The notes: generated by a model not told the origin, from the letters alone. 64,000 nt of DNA from Methanosarcina sp. MTP4 (GCF_000970045.1 NZ_CP009505.1:1736001-1800000), one strand, 5' to 3'; counted from the stretch's first letter, positions 44,522-54,074 are shown. Translations and numbers: made by a program.

Positions 44522-44636
44522 CTTTGGTCAGTTTCGACTTTGGTCAGTTTCGACTTTGGTCTAATTCGGCTTGAAACAGGTTAAAAAAGAAGGATTAAAA
44601 AAGAAGGATTAAAAAAGAAGGATTAAAAAAGAAGGA
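44522..44636 (+). repeat. Two short tandem repeats after TPR 2
   Basis: CTTTGGTCAGTTTCGA is repeated 2.5 times at 44522-44561, and TTAAAAAAGAAGGA exactly four times at 44581-44636. Confidence 0.95.
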
Positions 44637-44655
44637 CCGGAATCTTCCAGTCTTT

Positions 44656-45474
44656 TCACTTCACTTCACTTCGCTTCTTTTCCTCTTCCTTCTCTTTCTT
44701 TTCTTTCGCTTTCTCGGCCCGGATTTCTTCAACGATTACCGTCAGCTTTTCTTTGATCTTGCCGATGGCTTCCACGGCTTCGCCGCCTACTTCAATGGGG
44801 GCTTGCTTTTCCAGGTCGGCATGCATGAGCTGGGTGTCAAAGGGGATTTCCCCGAGGACCGGGATACCGAGCTTATTGAGCATTTCAATAACTTTTTCGG
44901 ACCCGCCTTTGTTTATAACGGCGAAGAGGTTAGTTACCCCTATTTCAGAGGAGAGCTTCTTTATCCTCTCTGCGGTTTCCAGGGACCTGGCCCCGGGTTC
45001 CACAACCACGATCATAAGGTCCATGCCCCGGGTTGTGCCTCTTCCCAGGTGCTCGATTCCGGCTTCCATGTCCAGGATCACGGCGCTCTTATCCTTGAGC
45101 ATCAGGTGGCGCAGGAGGGCTCGCAGGAAAGCTGAAGCCGGGCACATGCACCCGCTGCCTCCACGGTCCACCGTGCCCATGACGAGCATCCTGACCCCGT
45201 CAGGCCCGATGACGCCGTATTTGCTGGCAATGTCGTCGACCTTTGGGTTGTAGATAAAAGCTCCTCCCTCCTCCCCGGCCCGTTCCTGGATCAGGTCCTT
45301 GTACTCTGCCAGGGGTCTCGGAGGGGTCTCGACTCCAAGTGAGGACGCCAGGTTCATGTCCGGGTCCGCGTCTATTGCCAGCACTTCGTATCCGTCCCTC
45401 GCAAGCATTCTTGCCAGGGTACCCGAAAAAGTTGTCTTTCCAACGCCGCCTTTTCCAGTAATTGCTATTTTTAT
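44656..45474 (-). CDS. CooC-like nickel-insertion ATPase, with an apparent ATA start
   Basis: The MinD/CooC family P-loop GKGGVGKTT lies before the first ATG (45408), so the protein must start earlier. The codon in the family start position is ATA at 45474-45472, followed by KIAITGKGG. AGGGGG sits eight bases upstream, and a TAA closes the frame further up. From there the protein has 272 residues, with IDADPD, GCMCPAS (Cys109 and Cys111, the metal-binding CxC of CooC) and DMEAGIEHLGRGT. The role is probably ATP-driven nickel insertion into CO dehydrogenase. The tail is Lys/Glu-rich. Confidence 0.85.
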   Translation of the reverse strand: MKIAITGKGGVGKTTFSGTLARMLARDGYEVLAIDADPDMNLASSLGVETPPRPLAEYKDLIQERAGEEGGAFIYNPKVDDIASKYGVIGPDGVRMLVMGTVDRGGSGCMCPASAFLRALLRHLMLKDKSAVILDMEAGIEHLGRGTTRGMDLMIVVVEPGARSLETAERIKKLSSEIGVTNLFAVINKGGSEKVIEMLNKLGIPVLGEIPFDTQLMHADLEKQAPIEVGGEAVEAIGKIKEKLTVIVEEIRAEKAKEKKEKEEEKKRSEVK

Positions 45475-45692
45475 AAGGAATTCCCCCTGATATCTTGATT
45501 ATAAATCTAATGTGATAATTTTCTATGCAGAATATAACAATTAAACTGTTTATAGTTATTGATTTGCTTCTGCTTTTTCACTGATGCCTTGAAAAATTAA
45601 AATTGTTTCGGTATTCCGGTCCCTGGACTACAACTCCCGTTTTTTTCTGCAGTTTAAACTCCGGTTAAATTCTGGTTAAGCTTGAAAATCGG
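45475..45692. other. Spacer between CooC-like gene and asparagine synthetase
   Basis: AT-rich sequence with TTTATAGTTATTG near 45549; no gene. Confidence 0.4.
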
Positions 45693-47216
45693 TTAAAGCT
45701 CGAAACCCTTTTCCCTGGCGACCGTGACCAGGTATTTTTCTATGTGCTTCCCTTCTTTTTTTGGAAATCCCGCATCCCGGGCAAGCTTATCCAGGACTTT
45801 CTGGACCCCGGTCCCGTATTGCATAGCTTTCTTTTCCTTCCGGAGAAGTTCGGGAGAGAGGAGCCCTTCAGCCGCTTTTCTCAGGACGTGTTTCCTGCTG
45901 TATCCTTCGTCCGTTTTCAGGACCTTCAGTTCAGGGCGGATTGCAAGCCCCACTTTTATCACTTCCCTGTCCAGAAAAGGTACCCGCAGTTCCACGGCGT
46001 TTGCCATGGTGACCATGTCGTCCCTTTCGAGGTTGATCGTGGAAATGTTTTCAAGGTCAGAACGGATCTCCCTGTCAAGCAGATTCGCGCCCTTTTCAAG
46101 GAAAGCCTCATGCCGCCTGTATCCGCCAAAAAGCTCGTCGGCTCCCTGTCCTGTAAGGAGCACCTTCACCCCGTTTTCCCGCGCAATTTTTGAGACTATG
46201 TAGAGCGGGAGCCCGATGGAAATTTTCATGGGGTCTGTGGATTCGGTTGCGTAAATTACCTGCGGGACGGCAGCTTCGATTTCCTCAGGCGAAAGGAGAT
46301 GGGTTATAAGGGTCTCTTCCAGTCCCAGGGTTTCTGCCGCGTACTCTGCCTGTTCTATATCATGGGAACCCGGAAGCCCCACCGCATAGAGTGGAAGGTC
46401 CGGCTTTCTTTTCCTTGCCAGGGCAGCCAAAAGGGCACTGTCAATGCCGCCGGAAAACGCAATTCCCGAATGGGGGGTGAGGCGGAGTCCCACCGCTTTT
46501 TCAAGGGCTTCTCTGAGGCTTGTAACAGCTTCCTTTTCTTTGGAAATCCGCCTTTCAGGGGGCCGGATTTTCAGGGATCTCTCAGCGGTTACCCCGCTTT
46601 CGGTATTGGTGCTCAGGACAAGCCCCGGGGGAAAAGGTTTGAACCCGAAATCTTTCCCCTCTGTCCCGGAAGCCAGGGCATGGTGTGCCTTTTTTTCGGA
46701 CGCAAAGACAATTTCAGGTATCCTCGTGTTCCCGGTGTTTCCAGTGATCTCGCTGCTTTCGCTGTACTCAATATTGTTCTTGAAGCAGTAAAAAAGAGGT
46801 TTTACCCCAACGGGGTCACGGGCAAGAACCAGCTCGTTTCCGCAGGCGTATGCCAGGGCAAAGTCCCCGTTTACACGGGAAAGGACGGAATAAACGGCTT
46901 CAATGTGAGTCTTTCCCTCTCCTACCCGGGCTTCTATCATTGAAAAAAGCAGTTCGGTATCAGAATCGGTTCTGACTCCTTCTTCGGATGCCAGTTCCCG
47001 GAAATTAAAAGCCTCCCCGTTAAGCACAAAGGCTCCTCTTCCAACCAGGGGCTGGGGCATATCCCCTGTAATTTTTAGCAGGGTGTTCCCGATGCTGATC
47101 TTTCCTGCAGTATGGATTCCGCAGGCATCAGGTCCCCTGTGGCCGAGGATTTCAAGCATCTTTTTTACTCCGGACCTGCTATCCGGGATTCCTGTAGCGC
47201 CGGCAATTCCGCACAT
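45693..47216 (-). CDS. Asparagine synthetase-like glutamine amidotransferase
   Basis: The start is set at 47216 because the class II amidotransferase nucleophile must be Cys2, as in MCGIAGATG; a GTG nine bases earlier is rejected. The protein has 507 residues: a glutaminase domain (1-200, with LGHRGPDACGI, LNGEAFNFRE and DPVGVKPLFY) and a synthetase domain with P-loop AFSGGIDSALLA (about 252-263) and GQGADELFGGY. These fit AsnB, which makes asparagine from aspartate, glutamine and ATP. It lies next to repeats that end just before the start codon. Confidence 0.88.
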   Translation of the reverse strand: MCGIAGATGIPDSRSGVKKMLEILGHRGPDACGIHTAGKISIGNTLLKITGDMPQPLVGRGAFVLNGEAFNFRELASEEGVRTDSDTELLFSMIEARVGEGKTHIEAVYSVLSRVNGDFALAYACGNELVLARDPVGVKPLFYCFKNNIEYSESSEITGNTGNTRIPEIVFASEKKAHHALASGTEGKDFGFKPFPPGLVLSTNTESGVTAERSLKIRPPERRISKEKEAVTSLREALEKAVGLRLTPHSGIAFSGGIDSALLAALARKRKPDLPLYAVGLPGSHDIEQAEYAAETLGLEETLITHLLSPEEIEAAVPQVIYATESTDPMKISIGLPLYIVSKIARENGVKVLLTGQGADELFGGYRRHEAFLEKGANLLDREIRSDLENISTINLERDDMVTMANAVELRVPFLDREVIKVGLAIRPELKVLKTDEGYSRKHVLRKAAEGLLSPELLRKEKKAMQYGTGVQKVLDKLARDAGFPKKEGKHIEKYLVTVAREKGFEL

Positions 47217-47231
47217 TGTTTGCACCTTTAT

Positions 47232-47348
47232 GGGGATCAGTTTTTTGAGGATCAGTTTTTTGAGGATCAGTTTTTTGAGGATCAGTTTTTTCAGGTTCCT
47301 TTTTTGAGGATCAGTTTTTTCAGGTTCCTTTTTTGAGGATCTGTTTTT
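47232..47348 (+). repeat. 15-bp tandem repeat turning into a 29-bp repeat
   Basis: GAGGATCAGTTTTTT is repeated four times (47232-47291), followed by two units of CAGGTTCCTTTTTTGAGGAT-type. The array starts 16 bases upstream of the asparagine synthetase ATG and so lies in its leader. Confidence 0.93.
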
Positions 47349-48124
47349 AGGAACAGGATCTTATGAGGGTGCAATAAACTCTAATTCCATATTTATTACT
47401 TTGCTTCAAATGAGCTTACGGAATATGATATATAACTTACATTTTTCGTCAGAGGAATAATCTTTAAGGGGCAACCGTGTTCCTGGCATTTACTTATCCA
47501 ATAAACCTTTTTTGATCCGCTTTTTAGATACCGACACTCTCACCGGTCAGCTTGCTGACCGGCTTTTTCAACATTGAAAATTGAGTTTAAGTGCAGTAAC
47601 GTTTTGTATTTGAAGATAAATCACAGCACAGTTCAATTTTGCATTAAAATACCAATCATGGAAATCATGGCACAGTACAATTTTGCATTAAAATACCAAT
47701 CATGGAAATCATGGCACAGTACAATTTTGAATTTAAATTCCAACCACGGAAAAGTATAATTTTGAATTAAATCTCCTCTTTTCTACTCATGAACTTTATG
47801 AAAAAGCCGCTCGTGCAGGCACGAGCGGTGAGAGGTCGGGGTTTCGCGAAGCTATTAATTTACGGAGGTTTCGGTTTTCTCCCCTAAACTTCCTTACCTG
47901 AAGGAAAATCTTTTGATCAGTGGAAAAGAGGAAATTTGAATTTGAATTTGAATGATAAGCAGAAAAGAGGGATTTTGGACTTGAATTGCATGCGGGTTAC
48001 TTTTCGGAACTTTCCGGAGGGCATATGAACTATAAAAAAAAGATTCCGTTTTTATTCGCTTTAATTTTGGTATATTTTTGATTCCTTTTATCGGGCTGTG
48101 AAACCAAATCCTGCCTCAACTTCT
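47349..48124. repeat. Spacer with 44-bp repeat and two AAAAGCC hairpins
   Basis: The 44-bp unit TACAATTTTGCATTAAAATA.. is repeated almost three times at 47632-47760. Hairpins lie at 47543-47568 (CCGGTCAGC/GCTGACCGG, then CTTTTTC) and 47801-47828 (CCGCTCGTGC/GCACGAGCGG, with the A-run before it). No coding frame was accepted in this stretch. Confidence 0.8.
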
Positions 48125-48349
48125 TTAACCCGGGGACTTTTCCCGAACCACCTCAACAGCATAGGTGGGGTCGCTCGCCAGGGCTGCGAAGGGGTTCCTC
48201 GCGCTTTTCTCGTCCCCGAGCCAGATAGAATTTGCACAGTACTGGCAGCAGCAGCGAGTGGTGTACAGGTTGTTTTCTGGCCTGTACTTCCGGCAGCAAT
48301 TACTGCCCCGCAGGACGCCGTGTTTGCAGAGCACGAGCTGCCTGGTCAA
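48125..48349 (-). CDS. Small Cys-rich protein
   Basis: A frame of 74 residues from a TTG at 48349 contains CKHG, NCCRKYR and the cluster RCCCQYCANS, suggesting a zinc or iron site. It ends ASDPTYAVEVVREKSPG. AGGA lies about eight bases before this TTG, and a TATA box (ATATATATAAA on the minus strand, 48404-48414) lies about 55-60 bases upstream. Both support a real gene. A slightly earlier TTG at 48355 is the alternative start. No family was recognised. Confidence 0.5.
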   Translation of the reverse strand: MTRQLVLCKHGVLRGSNCCRKYRPENNLYTTRCCCQYCANSIWLGDEKSARNPFAALASDPTYAVEVVREKSPG

Positions 48350-48403
48350 ATGCAAATCCTATTCCCAGTTTTCCTTTTCACCTGAGTCCAGTATATCACC
48401 CCG

Positions 48404-48414
48404 TTTATATATAT
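48404..48414 (-). promoter_or_regulatory. TATA box of the small Cys-rich gene
   Basis: ATATATATAAA reads on the minus strand about 55-60 bases before the putative TTG start. Confidence 0.45.
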
Positions 48415-48853
48415 GGGCTATATACTCTTAAAACTTTCTATTTCTGTACATCCCTTTTATAATAACTCTGACTTGAACCCCCAGGGCAGGAGGAGCAGGT
48501 TAAAAACTTTGGAGCTGAACCCTCGGGTAAAGGAAGCTTTTTATCTCTGCCCTCCAATATACGCAACGTTTTTAAGCAACGTATATTTATTATGGTGCAA
48601 CCGGTAATTGCTTACCTATAAATTACCTGCAGAAGCTCATCACTTTCAAATGATCCTCGCATCACAGAGATTATCCAATAACGATCCTTAAATGACGATC
48701 TCGAAATAATGATCATTAGATAAAGGATCATTAAATATCTCAAAATAAAGATCTTTAAATAAATATCTTCAAATAATTAATAATCCAGTAAAAGATCATC
48801 AATAAAAAATCACATAGATCATAAAATAACTCAGAATATTGAGGCTTACAAAA
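48415..48853 (+). promoter_or_regulatory. Upstream region of purS
   Basis: A TATA-like GTATATTTATTATG lies near 48579. A long AT-rich leader follows, with degenerate reiterations of AATAACGATC, AAAGATC and AATATC. No gene or known riboswitch was seen; in particular no purine-riboswitch core was recognised. Confidence 0.45.
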
Positions 48854-49105
48854 ATGCAGTACCAGGCAACAGTGACCATTGAACAGAAGGCAGGCATGCT
48901 TGACCCCGAAGGCACAACCATCAAAAGAGCACTCGACCACCTTGGCTATGCAGCCGAGAGCGTGAAGACCGCAAAGCTGTACACAATCGTGCTCGAAGCC
49001 GAATCTGCCGAAGCTGCGGAGCAGAAGGTCGATGAGATGTGCCAGAAGCTCATCGCAAACCCCATCGTCCAGAACTACAGAATCGAGCTCGAAGAGCTGA
49101 ACTGA
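48854..49105 (+). CDS. purS: Phosphoribosylformylglycinamidine synthase subunit PurS
   Basis: PurS joins PurL and PurQ in the ammonia-channelling FGAM synthase of purine synthesis. The ATG at 48854 gives 83 residues beginning MQYQATVTIEQK, the usual family length; a TTG 15 bases earlier is not needed. The motifs DPEGTTIKRALDHLGY and NPIVQNYRIELEEL are typical. purQ follows after 91 bases in the same direction. purL is not in the window. Confidence 0.93.
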   Translation: MQYQATVTIEQKAGMLDPEGTTIKRALDHLGYAAESVKTAKLYTIVLEAESAEAAEQKVDEMCQKLIANPIVQNYRIELEELN

Positions 49106-49196
49106 GCAGGTCACGGATAGTACAAAAGAAGTGCTTAAAGGGTCCAAATGCTGAGAAGGCTTTGAAAAGGCTGAAAGTAAGATTTGAGGGAAAAAG

Positions 49197-49895
49197 ATGA
49201 AGATTGCCATTGTTCAGTTCGGAGGCACTAACTGCGACCTGGACGTCCTGCACGTCCTGAAAGAGGTCATCGGTGTGGATGCCGAGACTGTCTGGTACAA
49301 GGAAGAAGACCTGAGCGGTTTTGACGGGGTTGTGGTCCCTGGCGGCTTTTCTTACGGGGATTACCTGAGGGCGGGAGCCATTGCCGGCCGTACCCCTATT
49401 ATGGATTCCGTAAAAAAACTGGCAGCTGAAGGAAAACCCGTGCTCGGGATCTGCAACGGCTTCCAGGTACTCACCGAAGCCGGGCTTTTAAAAGGAGCCC
49501 TTACCACCAACGAATATCCCAAGTTCAGGTGCCACGGGTCCTATCTCAGGGTCGAGACCGCGGACACTCCCTTTACCTCGAAATTCAGGAAGGGCGAGGT
49601 CGTCAGGATGCCGATTGCCCACATGGAAGGCCAGTTCTACGCCGAAGAAGCCACCCTTGCAGACCTTGACGACAACGAAAGGGTCGTATTCCGCTATGCT
49701 GATGAAGCAGGAAAGGTGACGGACGAGGTCAACCCCAACGGCTCCCTTGAAAACATCGCAGGTATCGTGAATGAGAGCAGAAATGTCCTCGGACTCATGC
49801 CCCACCCCGAAAGGGCATCCGAAGCCGTGCTCGGCTCCGATGACGGACGCAAGATCTTCGAGTCCATGGCTGACTACATAACCGAAAAATTCTGA
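49197..49895 (+). CDS. purQ: Phosphoribosylformylglycinamidine synthase subunit PurQ
   Basis: PurQ is the glutaminase subunit that feeds ammonia to PurL. The 232-residue class I amidotransferase has VPGGFSYGDYLRAGA, the nucleophile Cys86 in GICNGFQ, and the His-Glu pair in MPHPERASE near 200. It lies downstream of purS. GAGGGAAAAAG precedes the ATG. Confidence 0.96.
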   Translation: MKIAIVQFGGTNCDLDVLHVLKEVIGVDAETVWYKEEDLSGFDGVVVPGGFSYGDYLRAGAIAGRTPIMDSVKKLAAEGKPVLGICNGFQVLTEAGLLKGALTTNEYPKFRCHGSYLRVETADTPFTSKFRKGEVVRMPIAHMEGQFYAEEATLADLDDNERVVFRYADEAGKVTDEVNPNGSLENIAGIVNESRNVLGLMPHPERASEAVLGSDDGRKIFESMADYITEKF

Positions 49896-50306
49896 AATAA
49901 CTTTTTTTCTTTTCTTATTTTTTTCATTTTTCTTATTTTTACATTTTTCTTAACATTTCTTCACGTTTCTTCATTTCTATTTTTACATTTTTTTTCTTTA
50001 TTCATTTTTTCATTTTTCTTAACATTTTTTCATCTTGAATTTTAATTTTCCAAGACTATTTTTTAATATTTTTTCAGTATTTTATTTTGTCCTACCGGGC
50101 ACTTTTCAGCCAGCTTTTGACAGAGGAAATAGGTGAAGGGGGATACAATGAATCATGTTCAGGCACACTTTTCAGGAATTAAAATTCGAAGTCTTTTTAT
50201 TGTCATAAATTATTATTATCTCACGTTATTATATATATTAAATTTATTTTTACACATGAATACTATTTTATTGTATGTATTAAATAAGTAATTTCAGGGG
50301 AGTTTT
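49896..50306 (+). promoter_or_regulatory. T-rich terminator after purQ and promoter of NosD-like 1
   Basis: Immediately after the stop is TTTTTTTTCTTTTCTT, with many TTTTTCATTTTTCTT reiterations up to 50010. This is the oligo-T type of archaeal terminator. Further on, TATTATATATATTAAATT near 50227-50244 is a candidate TATA element. No gene was seen. Confidence 0.6.
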
Positions 50307-51488
50307 ATGAATAGAAAATGGGTTCAAAAAATTTGTTTAGTTTTTCTTTGCTTGTTCGTAACGGCTGTAATTCAGGTAGAAGCTGCCTTTATAGCCGTTG
50401 ACGATGACGGAGCCGGGGACTTCAGTTCGATTCAGGAAGCTGTGGATAATGCGCAGGAAGGGGACACAATTCTTGTGAATCCGGGAATATACCGGGAAAA
50501 TGTGGAAGTGTACAGGGAGCTGGCCATTGTTGCCGATTCCTCGCTTTCAGGCGATGACGGGAACCGTACTTATGTTATAGGGGACGTTCCGGAATATAAC
50601 GTCTTTAACGTAAATGCCAGCAATGTCACAATAGACGGCTTCTACATCACAGGAGGCCCTTCCGGTATGGAATGGTACGAGGTGGGAATATATCTCGAAG
50701 GGGCTGAGAACTGTTTCTTGAAAAACAACACCCTTGTGCTTAATGATATGGGAATTGTTCTCAATGATTCCGAAGGAAACTATCTTGAAAATAATAACGT
50801 AGCCCTTGGATACTATGGAGTCGCCCTTTTCAACTCCGAGGAAAACACCATTTTAAATAACCGGGTTCTGACAAACGGACAGGGCATCGTCCTCCAGGGT
50901 TCTGTAAACAATACTCTTAAGAATAACACCGCAAGTTCAAACGGAATGGGTTTCATTCTCTCTAGCTCCGTGGGAAACGTATTAGCCAACAACCAGGTTT
51001 CAAAGAATGAGTGCGGGATCTACGGTCAGATGGCAGAATCCAATGCTCTTATTAATAACATCATATACCTCAACCGTGTGGGACTCTACCTTAACGAATC
51101 CGAAAACAATATGATCTACGCAAACCGTTTTTACAACTTCCGTAACGCCGTGGATGAAGGCTTCAACATCTGGAACAACTCCGTGGGCAACTTATGGAGT
51201 GACTATTCCGGAGAAGATACCAACGGAGATGGTATAGGGGATCTCCCGTACAGCATCAACGAAAGCACGGGGAGCATAGACTACAAACCTTTGGTCCCCC
51301 AGCCTTCTTCCGGGGATTCGGAGAACATGAGCAGCATTTCCGGAGTGGAAGTCTCTCTGGCGAATAAGGTTAATAAAAAAGATAAGGTAGATAAGGAGAA
51401 TAAGGGGGGTATACCCCCTATAGAAGATGCCGAGTATTTCAAGATAAATAATGTGCTTTTTATCTTTAAAGACAACAAGTTCCTTTGA
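50307..51488 (+). CDS. Exported NosD-like beta-helix protein 1
   Basis: The 393-residue protein starts with a signal peptide (KICLVFLCLFVTAVIQVEAA). Then comes AVDDDGAGDFSSIQEAVDNAQEGDTILVNPG, the opening of the pectate-lyase/NosD right-handed helix, followed by repeated NxxNNNxxxxN turns (LKNNTLVLNDMGI, LENNNVALGYYG and so on). It closes with NLWSDYSGEDTNGDGIGDLPY. Such proteins are abundant on the Methanosarcina surface, perhaps binding or cutting polysaccharide. The Lys-rich tail contains a 14-bp perfect palindrome (GGGGGTATACCCCC, 51405-51418). A close relative follows. Confidence 0.85.
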   Translation: MNRKWVQKICLVFLCLFVTAVIQVEAAFIAVDDDGAGDFSSIQEAVDNAQEGDTILVNPGIYRENVEVYRELAIVADSSLSGDDGNRTYVIGDVPEYNVFNVNASNVTIDGFYITGGPSGMEWYEVGIYLEGAENCFLKNNTLVLNDMGIVLNDSEGNYLENNNVALGYYGVALFNSEENTILNNRVLTNGQGIVLQGSVNNTLKNNTASSNGMGFILSSSVGNVLANNQVSKNECGIYGQMAESNALINNIIYLNRVGLYLNESENNMIYANRFYNFRNAVDEGFNIWNNSVGNLWSDYSGEDTNGDGIGDLPYSINESTGSIDYKPLVPQPSSGDSENMSSISGVEVSLANKVNKKDKVDKENKGGIPPIEDAEYFKINNVLFIFKDNKFL

Positions 51489-51702
51489 TCCTTTTTTCTT
51501 TTATGGATCTTCTCTATTTTTCCGGATTTCTTTAATTCATTTTTCAGGATCTTTCCTATTTTCAGAGGGTCTTTAATTCAGATCCATTTATCCGAAATTT
51601 TGATTCAAAATCTATATTATGATCTAATATAATTATAAAATATATAATTATTTTTAGCGGAGCATAAAGTTTTTTACATGAACTCGTCGGGGGAATTTAA
51701 TT
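51489..51702 (+). promoter_or_regulatory. Spacer between NosD-like genes
   Basis: The T-rich part just after the stop may end transcription. AAAATATATAATTATT near 51636-51651 is a TATA-like element for the second gene. Confidence 0.45.
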
Positions 51703-52755
51703 ATGAAAATCACTAAATTGCTGTTGAACCTTTTTGTGATCCTGTTTTTCCTGGGAAGTGCTGCAGCCCCGGGGGCTGGAGCAACGCTTACCGTAGATGA
51801 CAGCGGCGATGCAAGTTATACAACAATTCAGGAAGCTATTGACAACGCAGAAGATGGAGATACAATTCTCGTTTATCCCGGAATATATGCCGAGAATGTG
51901 GAAGTTTACAAAGAGCTGAGTATAGTTTCCGAGTCCGGGGAATCTGAAAATACGTTTATCATATCCAATAGTCCTGAAGCTGATGTACTCTATGTGGTTG
52001 CTGACAATGTAACCATTGAAGGTTTTTCCGTGCTTGGCTTACTGAGCGATACCGGTAGCATCTCCGATGCGGACTGGCCCGATGTCTTGGCAGGAGTTTT
52101 CATTGACGGGGCTGAAGGTTGCAGGGTGTCCAACAGTACCTTCATATCAAATGATGTGGGCATATTCCTTCAGGAAGCTGACAACACTGTCCTGTACAAC
52201 AATGTTTTGACCCTTAACTATTGGGACGGGATAGACCTGATTGACTCCAGCAACTGTGTGCTGTCAGGCAATGTTGTTGCAAGAAATGACTGGGGAATCC
52301 ATATCGAAGGTTCGGTTGACAACGTTCTGCTGAATAACATCATATCTGCCTGCACCAATAAAGGTCTCACTTTACTGGAATGCAGCAACAGTACGCTTGA
52401 AAACAACATGATATCCGGGAGTGAACTGGGGATATATTTCGAGGGCTCTGATAGCAACATAATGAGCAATAGCACTGTAGAATGGAATTATGAGGGAATC
52501 TTCCTGAGCAATTCTACTGAAAACCTTTTCTACGGAAACGAGTTTGCAAACGATGTCAACGCCGTGGATTACGGAACAAATTCCTGGAACACTACAGTGG
52601 GCAACTCATGGAGTGATTACGCAGGTGAAGACGCGGATGGGGATGGAATAGGAGATACCCCTTACGTCATCAACGAAAGCACGGAAAGTATTGATTACCT
52701 GCCCATAACGGGACTGCCCGTATCGGATCTTTTGCCTGGAAACAATTTAACGTAA
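51703..52755 (+). CDS. Exported NosD-like beta-helix protein 2
   Basis: This 350-residue paralogue has a signal peptide (LLLNLFVILFFLGSAAAPGAGA), the same opening (TVDDSGDASYTTIQEAIDNA, then DGDTILVYPG) and the same closing motif NSWSDYAGEDADGDGIGDTPY. About eight coils with NxxxxN turns lie between. It lacks the Lys-rich tail of protein 1. No transmembrane or sorting anchor is seen, so it may be released or held by the S-layer. Confidence 0.85.
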   Translation: MKITKLLLNLFVILFFLGSAAAPGAGATLTVDDSGDASYTTIQEAIDNAEDGDTILVYPGIYAENVEVYKELSIVSESGESENTFIISNSPEADVLYVVADNVTIEGFSVLGLLSDTGSISDADWPDVLAGVFIDGAEGCRVSNSTFISNDVGIFLQEADNTVLYNNVLTLNYWDGIDLIDSSNCVLSGNVVARNDWGIHIEGSVDNVLLNNIISACTNKGLTLLECSNSTLENNMISGSELGIYFEGSDSNIMSNSTVEWNYEGIFLSNSTENLFYGNEFANDVNAVDYGTNSWNTTVGNSWSDYAGEDADGDGIGDTPYVINESTESIDYLPITGLPVSDLLPGNNLT

Positions 52756-52972
52756 CTTGCAGCAGACAACTTAGCGGCGGAAATGGAGCCAGGTTAGAGA
52801 AATTAGTCAGCTCTTTCCCGGCTCCATCTCTGGAAAGTTTTTCTGCCCGCAGATTGAGAAAAATAACTAAGTGAATAACTAAGTAACCGGGTAATACCCC
52901 AACTAGCCAAATATTTTTTCCGCTCTTTACATTTTTACATTTTTTGTTTGTTATTACTTTAGATCCGGCTTT

Positions 52973-53854
52973 ATGGATCAGGTTTTATACTTCAGTAACA
53001 AATATCCGGGTATGAAGCTTACAGTCCTGGTCGACAATAACACCCTGATAGACAGGTACTTCCTGGCTGAACCCGGGCTCTCCTTCCTGATTGAGGATTC
53101 CGGTTTGAAGGTCCTTTTCGATGTGGGCTACTCAGACATTTTTATTACGAACGCCCGGAAAATGGGCATCAACCTGCTGGACATAGATTACCTTGTTTTG
53201 TCCCACGGGCACCTGGACCATACCTGGGGACTTGACCCGCTGGTCAGGCATTTTACGGAAGCCCGTATAGAAGGCCTTCCCCAGGGGTCCCCGGGCCTGG
53301 TCGCACACCCCCTGGCTCTCAGGAGCAAACGGATGGATGGGGTAGGAGAAATCGGAAGCCTCCTTTCCCGTGAAAAACTTAAAGAGCATTTCGAACTCCG
53401 GCTTTCTTCCCCACCTCTCTGGCTGAACGAAAACCTCGTGTTTCTGGGAGAAATTCCCAGGAGATACGTTTTTGAGGGCAGGGACGCCCTCGGGGATGTG
53501 CTGAATGCCGAAGGGTGCGAGGAACCTGACCTTCTTTTTGACGACACTGCTTTGGCCTGCAAGACCCGAAAAGGCCTGGTGGTCATCACCGGCTGTTCCC
53601 ATTCCGGCATCTGCAACATAATCGAATATGCAAAAGAAGTTTGCAGGGAAGAAAGAGTTCTTGACGTCATTGGAGGCTTTCACCTGCTGGAACCTCCTGA
53701 GATACAGGTACAGGGGACCCTCGAATACCTGCAGAACCTGAAACCTGAATGCGTTCACGCCTGCCACTGCACGGACCTTTCCTCGAAAATCGAACTTGCA
53801 AAAGTTGTCAACCTGAAAGAGGTAGGGGTGGGACTGCAGCTGGAATATGGCTGA
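52973..53854 (+). CDS. Metallo-beta-lactamase-fold protein, MJ0301-like
   Basis: The 293-residue protein has LSHGHLDHTWG with His78, His80, Asp82 and His83 as metal ligands, and later VVITGCSHSGICN and VIGGFHLL. This arrangement is that of archaeal MBL proteins annotated as dihydropterin/beta-ribofuranosylaminobenzene phosphate-related. A role in tetrahydromethanopterin metabolism is possible but not shown. A start at 53015 (MKLTVLVDNNTLIDR) would match family N-termini better than 52973. No signal peptide is seen, although the neighbours are exported. Confidence 0.8.
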   Translation: MDQVLYFSNKYPGMKLTVLVDNNTLIDRYFLAEPGLSFLIEDSGLKVLFDVGYSDIFITNARKMGINLLDIDYLVLSHGHLDHTWGLDPLVRHFTEARIEGLPQGSPGLVAHPLALRSKRMDGVGEIGSLLSREKLKEHFELRLSSPPLWLNENLVFLGEIPRRYVFEGRDALGDVLNAEGCEEPDLLFDDTALACKTRKGLVVITGCSHSGICNIIEYAKEVCREERVLDVIGGFHLLEPPEIQVQGTLEYLQNLKPECVHACHCTDLSSKIELAKVVNLKEVGVGLQLEYG

Positions 53855-54074
53855 ACTCTTTAATAAGTCTCAATGATCAGAAACAGTTTTCAGAACATGT
53901 ACTTCAAAAACGTTATCTCTTTTAAGCTAAGAATTTATAGTATTTATATTAATTTTTTTATAATTTAAAAAATTTGTAGCCGGAACTCTGCTTCTGGTTT
54001 GGGGGAATTCAGGACCCGGAGTTTCTGCTAACCGGGTATCTGGAAAACAAAATCGCATTTGGAGGGTTAGAGGG

